From NCBI GenBank assembly GCA_964564595.1, contig CAZMCA010000038.1:1-23288 (forward strand): a DNA stretch of 23,288 bases, given 5' to 3'. A program made the translations under genes and the position numbers. Of the stretch, positions 8,643 through 14,266 are shown one piece after another. Each line of letters starts with the position of its first letter. The stretch's first letter is position 1. The notes below the pieces were generated by a model, which made no database searches, was not told where the DNA came from, and was given only the letters and a program-made list of their open reading frames with translations. The stretch comes from JBEVOS01 sp964564595 (lineage in GTDB: Bacteria > Pseudomonadota > Alphaproteobacteria > Caulobacterales > Aquidulcibacteraceae).

Positions 8643-9287
8643 ATGAGCATTCTGACACGCCGCAATCTGATCGCAGGCGCGGGCGTCGCAGCCGTTGGCG
8701 TTGCGGGCGCGAGCTACTTTCTTGCGCGGCCGGCGGAAGCTTCGGTTGCGAACGGCGCGCGCGCGCCAAACTTCTCGACCGCCGATGCAAATGGCGCCAC
8801 ACGCCAGCTTTCGGAATTCGCGGGCCGCACCGTGATCCTCGAGTGGACCAATGACGGCTGCCCATATGTCCGCAAGCACTACGACAGCGGCAACATGCAG
8901 GGCACTATGCGCGACGCGATCGCGGGCGGCGCTGTGTGGCTCTCGGTGATCTCCTCGGCGCCGGGCGAACAAGGCTACGCCGATGGCGCACGTGCGCGGC
9001 AGATCGCGACGACGGCGCAGGCGGCGCCCACAGCCATTCTGCTCGATCCTTCGGGCGCGGTCGGCCACCTCTACGGCGCGCGCACGACGCCGCACATGTT
9101 CATCATCAACCCGCAGGGCGTGATCGTGTATCAAGGCGCGATCGATGATCGCCCGCGCGCGGCGCCGTCTTCGCTGGAAGGCGCGACGAACTATGTCCGC
9201 GCGGCGCTCGCGGATATGCGGGCGGGCCGGCCGGTCGCGACGGCGCAAACGACGCCGTATGGCTGCAGTGTGAAGTACGCGAGCTAG
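8643..9287 (+). CDS. Tat-exported thioredoxin-fold redoxin (AhpC/TSA-like)
   Basis: This is a 214-residue protein. ATG 8643 is preferred over GTG 8637 because GGGAGAG at 8631-8637 serves as its ribosome site. The N terminus holds a twin-arginine signal, TRRNLIAGAG followed by a hydrophobic stretch to about residue 34. The thioredoxin-fold core contains NDGCPYVRKHYD with Cys73. There is no second cysteine in the CPYV motif, so it resembles a peroxiredoxin rather than a dithiol oxidoreductase. A second cysteine, Cys208, lies in the conserved tail PYGCSVKY and could be the resolving cysteine. The cis-proline motif is TTPHMFI. It follows the ScsB-like gene by 3 bp and is a likely electron acceptor of it, possibly a periplasmic peroxide-reducing enzyme. 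Confidence 0.87.
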   Translation: MSILTRRNLIAGAGVAAVGVAGASYFLARPAEASVANGARAPNFSTADANGATRQLSEFAGRTVILEWTNDGCPYVRKHYDSGNMQGTMRDAIAGGAVWLSVISSAPGEQGYADGARARQIATTAQAAPTAILLDPSGAVGHLYGARTTPHMFIINPQGVIVYQGAIDDRPRAAPSSLEGATNYVRAALADMRAGRPVATAQTTPYGCSVKYAS

Positions 9288-9294
9288 ACCGCGC

Positions 9295-9756
9295 TTAGCC
9301 GGGCAGGTTCGCGGCGATCGCCGCGAGATCCTGCTCGGCGTCGGCCAATGTGGTGCGCTCGGGCGTCGTCAAACGCTTCCCGTCCGTCGTGCGGACTTCT
9401 ACATCGTAAGATGTGGGGCGTGTGTCCCACTCATGCGTGCGCACGACGGCGCTCGCGACGATCGCCTTCGTGAGTGCGATCGTGTGCGACGCGAAGACTG
9501 AGCGCCGCAACACCGTGACATCATCCGGCGCGATCCGCCACTCGATGGCGTAGTCAACGAGCGCACTGACGACGAGCGCTGTCCCGATCAGGAATGGGAT
9601 CAGCTCAAGCGACATGAAGAGATCGTGCGGCGGCCAGCCGCTGCGGTCCGCGGCGCCTAGGCACGCGAGCAGAATAAACACCCCGCCAAACGCGACGAGG
9701 ATGGCCCGCTGCATCGCGGGAAAGAGCGGCGTGAGCACGATCACGGGCGACGCCAT
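9295..9756 (-). CDS. Small membrane protein of unknown function, two membrane helices
   Basis: This is a 153-residue protein starting at ATG 9756. Two hydrophobic segments (about 16-36 and 50-68) are followed by a soluble domain with short alternating strands (from WRIAPDDVTVLRR) and a helix at the C terminus. This order resembles small bacterial PH-like (bPH) membrane proteins, but I see no diagnostic motif, so no function is given. The start is 14 bp after the stop of the secreted small protein upstream, so the two probably form one transcript. Its TAA stop lies seven bases from the stop of the convergent redoxin gene. Confidence 0.7.
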   Translation of the reverse strand: MASPVIVLTPLFPAMQRAILVAFGGVFILLACLGAADRSGWPPHDLFMSLELIPFLIGTALVVSALVDYAIEWRIAPDDVTVLRRSVFASHTIALTKAIVASAVVRTHEWDTRPTSYDVEVRTTDGKRLTTPERTTLADAEQDLAAIAANLPG

Positions 9757-9770
9757 AGCAGAGCGAGGTT

Positions 9771-10172
9771 TCAGTTCGCTGAAGCGGCGGCGGAGTCTTG
9801 CGCGCGGCGCGCTTCGGCTTCGGCCATCGGCGCGAGCAGGATCGCGTCATCCAGGAGCACGTGGAGGGCGGTAAGCGCCTCGGCGCGGTGCTCGTCCGTC
9901 TGTGCGGCGCTGAAATCGGCAAGGCGGGCGCGGGCGTCTTCGGAAATGCCGCGGAAGATGCAAGGCATGTCCTGTGTGACGCCAGCGGCGCGCAGCGCGT
10001 CGGAGAGCGCCATTGCGTCTGTCGAGAAGTCCTCGAGCGCGGCCGTGAACTCGGCGTTCACCACGGTGCGGGCGGAAAGCGATTGCGCGTCCGTCAGCAC
10101 CTCATGCGCCAAATCGGGCAGCGAGGGCTGGCTGGCGGCGAGGGCTGCGGCGAAAGCGAGACAGGTGAGCAT
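9771..10172 (-). CDS. Small secreted protein of unknown function
   Basis: This is a 133-residue protein starting at ATG 10172. Residues 1-14 or so form a short signal-like hydrophobic stretch (MLTCLAFAAALAAS); the rest is Ala/Asp/Glu-rich and predicted helical, with one further cysteine in DMPCIFRG. No family is recognised. The ribosome site is weak. Support for a real gene comes from the signal-like start, the acidic composition unlike that of shadow frames, and the 14-bp spacing to the next gene. It is divergent from hisS across a 123-bp gap that holds no clear promoter motif. Confidence 0.6.
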   Translation of the reverse strand: MLTCLAFAAALAASQPSLPDLAHEVLTDAQSLSARTVVNAEFTAALEDFSTDAMALSDALRAAGVTQDMPCIFRGISEDARARLADFSAAQTDEHRAEALTALHVLLDDAILLAPMAEAEARRAQDSAAASAN

Positions 10173-10295
10173 TTCGCGTCGCTGGGGTGCAAGCGCCGGG
10201 CCACTCGCCAGCGGCGCGCGTTAGGCACGTTTGTTGCGGCGCGGCAGGGCTTCCGGTACGTCCCTCAGCCTCCAAAGCAGCAAAGCCCGAACCGC

Positions 10296-11777
10296 ATGTC
10301 CGCCCCCAAAGACGCTTTCCGACCCAAGGCGCGCCGCCCGCGCGGCTTCATGGATCGGCGCGCCGGGCATCTGGGCGCGGAGCGGGCGCTGATCGCCAAC
10401 ATTTCAAAGGTTTACGAGGCCTGGGGGTTTGAGCCGCTGGAGACGAGCGCGTTCGAATACGCGGACGCTCTGGGCAAGTTTCTGCCCGACCAGGACCGGC
10501 CGAACGAGGGCGTATTCGCCCTGCAAGACGATGACGAGCAATGGGTCTCGCTCCGCTACGACCTGACCGCGCCGCTCGCCCGGTTCGTGGCCGAGAATTT
10601 CGATGCGCTGCCGAAGCCCTATCGCCGGTGGGCGGCGGGCCCGGTATGGCGAAATGAGAAGCCGGGGCCAGGCCGCTACCGCGAGTTCTGGCAATGCGAC
10701 GCCGACACCGTCGGCGCGCCTGGGCCGGCGGCGGATGCCGAGATGATCGCGATGGCGTGCGCGGCGCTGGAAGGCGCGGGCGTGGCGCGCGGCGATTACA
10801 AGCTCAAGGTTTCCACGCGCGGGCTCTTGGATGCAGTGCTTGAGAACATCGGCGTCGGCGCCGGTGACTTTGCCAAGCGCCTCGTGGTGCTGCGCGCGAT
10901 CGACAAGTTCGATCGCTTGGGCGCCGTGGGCGTTGAGGCGTTGCTTGGGCGCGGACGCAAGGATGAGAGCGGCGACTTTACGAAGGGCGCCGACCTCGAT
11001 GCGGCGCAGGCGCGTGCGGTGCTCGATCTTGTCGGCGCGGGCGCAGCGAGCGCATCGGCGACGTTTGCAAATCTTGAGCGCTGCGCGGTGCAGTCAGCGG
11101 CTGGCGAAGCGGCGCTAATGGAATTGCGCACGATCGATACGGTGCTGCGCGCGCTTGGAGTTGCAGAAGAGCGCGTGTCGTTTGATCCAACGATCGTGCG
11201 CGGGCTCGAATATTACACGGGCCCGGTGTTCGAAGCCGAGCTGATGCTGGAGATGACCGACGAGCGCGGCGAGAAGGTGCGCTTTGGTTCTGTCGGCGGC
11301 GGCGGGCGGTATGACGATCTCGTTTCACGCTTTCGTGGCGAAGCGATTCCGGCGACCGGGTTTTCGATTGGCGTTTCGCGCCTCGCGGCGGCGCTCGATG
11401 CGGCCAAACGGTCGAATGCCGGCGATGTTGGGCCGGTGGTCGTGCTGGTGATGGATAAGGCGCGCGTGGCGGATTCGTTCGCGATCGCGGACGATCTGCG
11501 CAGGGCTGGCGTGCGGGCGGAAGTTTATCTCGGCGGCGGCGGCATGAAGGCGCAGCTGAAATACGCCGACAAGCGCAACGCGCCGGTCGCGGTGATCGAG
11601 GGCGAAGACGAGAAGAACAAGGGCGTCGTCACGCTGAAGAATCTCGCGCTTGGCGCCGAGTACGCAAAGCTTTCAGGCGATGACCGGGAAGCTTGGAAGG
11701 AAAGCCAAGGCTTGGTGCAGCTGGAAGCCTCACGTGCGGATTTCGTCAATGCCGTGAAGCAAATGTTGAAGTCATGA
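10296..11777 (+). CDS. hisS: Histidyl-tRNA synthetase (HisRS)
   Basis: This is a 493-residue class II synthetase that charges tRNA-His. ATG 10296 is chosen because the N-terminal RPRGFMDRRAGHLGAERALI aligns with the start of HisRS proteins; no good Shine-Dalgarno precedes it. The conserved LRYDLTAPLAR is at 86-96, motif 2 GPVWRNEKPGPGRYREFWQC at 115-134, the histidine-binding RGLEYYTG at 302-309, GGGGRYDDL at 334-342, and an anticodon-binding domain in about the last 110 residues. The motif 2 loop GRYREFWQCDAD is closer to eukaryotic HisRS (GRYREFYQCD) than to the usual bacterial form. This marks the alphaproteobacterial group whose tRNA-His identity changed. Its stop overlaps the hisZ start (ATGA). 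Confidence 0.95.
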   Translation: MSAPKDAFRPKARRPRGFMDRRAGHLGAERALIANISKVYEAWGFEPLETSAFEYADALGKFLPDQDRPNEGVFALQDDDEQWVSLRYDLTAPLARFVAENFDALPKPYRRWAAGPVWRNEKPGPGRYREFWQCDADTVGAPGPAADAEMIAMACAALEGAGVARGDYKLKVSTRGLLDAVLENIGVGAGDFAKRLVVLRAIDKFDRLGAVGVEALLGRGRKDESGDFTKGADLDAAQARAVLDLVGAGAASASATFANLERCAVQSAAGEAALMELRTIDTVLRALGVAEERVSFDPTIVRGLEYYTGPVFEAELMLEMTDERGEKVRFGSVGGGGRYDDLVSRFRGEAIPATGFSIGVSRLAAALDAAKRSNAGDVGPVVVLVMDKARVADSFAIADDLRRAGVRAEVYLGGGGMKAQLKYADKRNAPVAVIEGEDEKNKGVVTLKNLALGAEYAKLSGDDREAWKESQGLVQLEASRADFVNAVKQMLKS

Positions 11778-12865
11778 GCGTGCGTTCGGTGATCGAGAAG
11801 CTCGCGGCGACATGGGTCGAGCCGCCGGTGTTGCAGCCGGCCGCGGTCTATCTGGAGCTTTCGGGCGAGGATATCCGTCGGCGCGCGTTCCTGGTGAGCG
11901 ATGAGCTGTGCCTGCGGCCGGATATGACGGTGCCTGCCGTGCGTGCGGCGTTCGCGTTGCCGCAACTGCCGGCGATCGTTGCATACGAAGGCATGGTGTT
12001 TCGCCAGCAGGCGAGCGGTTCGCTGCGCGAGAGCGAGTTCGTGCAGATTGGCGCCGAATGGCTTGGGCGCGGCGCCGTGCGTGTTGAGGACGAGGCGGCG
12101 ATCATCGCGGCGGCGCTCGAAGCATGCGCGGGCGCGGGCGTTGCGCCGCGTTTGACGCTTGGCGATGTGGGCGTGCGCGCGGCGTTCGTGGCGGCATGTG
12201 GGCTCGAAGAAACCTGGGCGGCGCGCACGATGGCGGCGCTTGAACATCCCGAGCGTTTGGATGCGCTGAAGGCGCCGCCGATGGATGCGGAAGGCGCGGG
12301 GCTTGCCGAAGCGCTCGCCTCGCTTGCGCCGGATCATGCGGAAGCGGCGGTCGCGGATTTGCTGTCTCTCGCGCAGATCACGGCGGTGGGCGGGCGGCCG
12401 ATCTCGGAGATTGCGGAGCGCTTGCGGCAGCGCGGGCGGATGGAAACCGCGCCGCCGCCGAGTGATGCGCAGCGCGCGCTGTTGCGGGAGCTCGTGGCGA
12501 TCAACGCGGCGGATGGTCTGGCGCAAGCCGAAAAGCTCGCCGGATCGCCGGCGTTGAAGAATGGCGCCGTGGCGAAGCAAGCGGTAGCGCAAGCGCGGGC
12601 GCGCCAAGATGCATTGGCAAAGCGCATTGCACTGCCGCCCGATGCGCGATTTGCGCCGGGGCTTGGGCGCGCGCTCTCTTATTACGATGGCTTCGTGTTC
12701 GAGCTTGAAGCGCCGCAGCTTGGCGAACGCGCCAGCCTTGGCGGCGGCGGGCGCTACGATGGGCTGGCGCGCGCTTTGTGGCCGGCCGGGAAGGGCGGCG
12801 GTGCGGACCTGCGCGCGGCGGGATTTGCGGTGCGTCCGGCGCGTTTGGCGGAGGCGGCGCGATGA
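11774..12865 (+). CDS. hisZ: ATP phosphoribosyltransferase regulatory subunit HisZ
   Basis: This is a 363-residue HisRS paralogue without a tRNA-charging role. ATG 11774 overlaps the hisS stop in ATGA. It keeps the class II fold: LRPDMTVPAVR at 47-57 corresponds to the LRYDLTxxxAR motif, YEGMVFRQQ at 71-79 to motif 2, and a GGGGRYDGLARAL segment lies near the C terminus. The key motifs are degraded: the histidine-binding RGLEYYTG is replaced by RALSYYDG, and the C-terminal anticodon-binding domain is missing. HisZ proteins bind HisG and are needed for its activity and histidine feedback. The gene is translationally coupled on both sides. Confidence 0.92.
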   Translation: MSVRSVIEKLAATWVEPPVLQPAAVYLELSGEDIRRRAFLVSDELCLRPDMTVPAVRAAFALPQLPAIVAYEGMVFRQQASGSLRESEFVQIGAEWLGRGAVRVEDEAAIIAAALEACAGAGVAPRLTLGDVGVRAAFVAACGLEETWAARTMAALEHPERLDALKAPPMDAEGAGLAEALASLAPDHAEAAVADLLSLAQITAVGGRPISEIAERLRQRGRMETAPPPSDAQRALLRELVAINAADGLAQAEKLAGSPALKNGAVAKQAVAQARARQDALAKRIALPPDARFAPGLGRALSYYDGFVFELEAPQLGERASLGGGGRYDGLARALWPAGKGGGADLRAAGFAVRPARLAEAAR

Positions 12866-13824
12866 GCGCGCTCATTCTCGCGATCCCCTCGAAGGGGCGG
12901 CTCCAAGAGCAGGCGGCCGATTATCTCGCCGATTGCGGCGTGCCGATCGCGCAAGACGGCGGCGCGCGCGGCTACGCGGCGCGGCTGCGCGGCATGCCTG
13001 CGATCGAGGTTCGACTGATTTCGGCCGGTGAGATCGCGCGCGCGCTGAAGGCGGGCGAGGTTCACGCCGGCTTCGTCGGCGAAGACGGGCTCCGGGAAGT
13101 CGATCCGGATTTGAATGCGGCGATGCTGGTGAAGCCGCTCGGTTTCGGGCGCGCCGACCTCGTGGTTGCGGCGCCGCAGAGCTGGCTCGATGTCACCGCG
13201 ATGCGCGATCTTGGGGAAGTCGCACGCCTGCACCGGGCTCGCACGGGCGAGCGGCTGCGCATCGCGACGAAGTATTTGACGCTCGCGCACCGCTTCCTCG
13301 ATGCGCATGGCGTGACCGACTATCGCCTCGTGGAAAGCGCGGGCGCGACGGAGGGGGCGCCGGCGTCGGGCGTGGCCGAGGCGATCGTGGACATCACCAC
13401 GACGGGCGCGACGCTTGCCGCCAACCACCTGCGGCCGCTTTCGGACGGCGTCATCCTGAAGAGCCAGGCGCACCTGGCCGCCAGCCGAAGCGCGCTTTGG
13501 AGCGAGGCCGCGCATCAAGCATTCGCCGAGCTGCTCGACGTGGTGGAGGCGCGGGCGCGGGCAAAATCGGTGCGGCTGCTGCGGCTCGCGCCGGGCGCGC
13601 AGGGGGCCGACAAGATGATCGCGCGCGCGGCCGAACTCGGCTGCAAGCTCGCGGGCTCTCCCGAGGGGGCGATGCTTGAGCTCTACTGCCCGGCGGACAA
13701 CGTGTTCGCCGTGTGCGCCGCGTTGCAGGAGTTGATCGGCGGCTCGATCGGCGTGTTCGAGGCCGATTTCGTATTCGAGCGCCCGAACCCGCTGGTGGCG
13801 GCTTTTCGGGCAGGTCTGCGCTAG
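12862..13824 (+). CDS. hisG: ATP phosphoribosyltransferase HisG with C-terminal extension
   Basis: This is a 320-residue enzyme for the first step of histidine synthesis, joining ATP and PRPP. ATG 12862 overlaps the hisZ stop (ATGA). The catalytic part (1 to about 230) shows IPSKGRLQEQA at 8-18, GEVHAGFVGEDGLRE at 65-79, and the PRPP loop VDITTTGATLAAN at 176-188. It resembles the short, HisZ-dependent HisG of other alphaproteobacteria, which ends near residue 230. Here about 86 further residues (235-320) follow, rich in alternating strand and helix (VRLLRLAPGAQ, MLELYCPADNVFAV, GSIGVFEADFVFE). This could be an ACT-like regulatory domain; I do not recognise its sequence. No clear terminator follows the gene. 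Confidence 0.92.
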   Translation: MSALILAIPSKGRLQEQAADYLADCGVPIAQDGGARGYAARLRGMPAIEVRLISAGEIARALKAGEVHAGFVGEDGLREVDPDLNAAMLVKPLGFGRADLVVAAPQSWLDVTAMRDLGEVARLHRARTGERLRIATKYLTLAHRFLDAHGVTDYRLVESAGATEGAPASGVAEAIVDITTTGATLAANHLRPLSDGVILKSQAHLAASRSALWSEAAHQAFAELLDVVEARARAKSVRLLRLAPGAQGADKMIARAAELGCKLAGSPEGAMLELYCPADNVFAVCAALQELIGGSIGVFEADFVFERPNPLVAAFRAGLR

Positions 13825-13836
13825 CGCGGGTCGACT

Positions 13837-13865
13837 TTGGTTACCTGATCAGTCGAGTGTAGAAT
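13837..13865 (+). promoter_or_regulatory. Possible sigma-70-type promoter after hisG
   Basis: TTGGTT (13837-13842) and TAGAAT (13860-13865) are separated by 17 bp. The -10 lies in an AT-rich stretch. Transcription would start near 13872 and run through the hairpins to the terminator at 14120. The -35 is weak, so this is tentative. Confidence 0.3.
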
Positions 13866-13945
13866 AAAATTGCGCAGCGAGGCGTACGACCTCAATTGTG
13901 GAGCAGATTTTTTCACAGTTCATGACGGTTTCGCGACCGCTTCTG

Positions 13946-13973
13946 CTTGACTTGGTGGCGCGCCGCCTATCAT
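13946..13973 (+). promoter_or_regulatory. Possible sigma-70-type promoter of the non-coding island
   Basis: CTTGAC, the alphaproteobacterial -35 consensus, is at 13946-13951. TATCAT at 13968-13973 could be the -10. The spacer counted from TTGACT is only 15 bp, shorter than the usual 16-18. A start near 13980 would give an RNA of about 140 nt ending at the terminator. Confidence 0.35.
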
Positions 13974-14120
13974 CTGTGCACGACTTTTCGTGCGCGCTTA
14001 CGTCGCATCGTAGGCAGCACAGGGGTCGCGCGTTTCGGGGAGGAGACGCCCCAGAACAAAAATAATAAGGCGAAACACGCACGCGGCCGCACCGGGCAAC
14101 TGGTGCGGCCGCTGTGTTTT
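13974..14120 (+). ncRNA. Candidate structured small RNA or leader RNA
   Basis: The segment contains several paired elements. CTGTGC (13974-13979) pairs with GCACAG (14017-14022). Inside it are a hairpin ACGA/TCGT (13980-13983 and 13988-13991) and a hairpin GCTTACG/CGTAGGC (13996-14002 and 14009-14015, one G-U pair), so a three-way junction is possible. If transcription begins near 13980, the first helix is lost and only the inner hairpins remain. A GGGG/CCCC hairpin near 14037-14052 and an A-rich single-stranded stretch (AACAAAAATAATAAGG, 14055-14070) follow, then the terminator. An A-rich linker before a terminator is common in small RNAs. It matches no RNA family I can name; it could instead be the remnant of a leader. 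Confidence 0.3.
14073..14120 (+). terminator. Strong terminator hairpin in the hisG/PQQ dehydrogenase gap
   Basis: GCGGCCGCACC (14083-14093) and GGTGCGGCCGC (14102-14112) form a perfect 11-bp stem around an 8-base loop. Outer bases AAACAC (14073-14078) and GTGTTT (14114-14119) extend it past a small bulge, and the 3' side ends in TTTT. It lies 250 bp after the hisG stop, so it more likely ends a separate transcript, although it could also end hisSZG. Confidence 0.65.
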
Positions 14121-14266
14121 GCGCGCTTGCCGTTACGTTGCGCGGCGGCGCGCCCTCTTGCCAAACATCGCGGACCTCATCGTTGCGACAGCTAGGCGTG
14201 CGCGCGCGCTTCGCTATGGTGCGCGCGACGCCGCGTGAGACGGCGCGCTTCTATCGAGGGGGAAAT

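Larger units (their letters stand above)
13825..14266. other. 442-bp region without a convincing protein gene, partly AT-rich
   Basis: This gap between hisG and the PQQ dehydrogenase gene is far longer than others in the window. Its first half is AT-richer than its surroundings (AGAATAAAATTG at 13861-13872; six T at 13908-13913). It holds two promoter-like pairs, several hairpins and a strong terminator, listed separately. The open frames across it are arginine-rich or lack a ribosome site and match no known family. From 14121 to 14266 the sequence is GC-rich, and only the ribosome site GAGGGGGAAAT before the dehydrogenase start is recognisable. Confidence 0.6.

Noticed and set aside
7378..8865. 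495-codon open frame on the - strand opposite the thiol transporter gene
   Set aside because: Arg/Gln-rich low-complexity translation with no domain; the + strand frame holds all the conserved cysteine motifs.
10193..10288. Hairpins (GCGCCG/CGGCGC and GGGCTT/AAGCCC) upstream of hisS as an attenuator or T-box
   Set aside because: Stems are only six bases with long loops, there is no T-run, no T-box consensus and no His-rich leader peptide.
13981..14060. Possible cobalamin riboswitch, because AGGAGACGCC resembles part of the B12 box
   Set aside because: Only this short match is present; the other conserved cobalamin riboswitch core segments are missing, and the match is also a simple GGGG/CCCC hairpin.
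13947..14195. 82-codon open frame in the hisG/PQQ dehydrogenase gap
   Set aside because: It needs a TTG start without a ribosome site, reads through the terminator stem, and gives a basic protein with no family resemblance.
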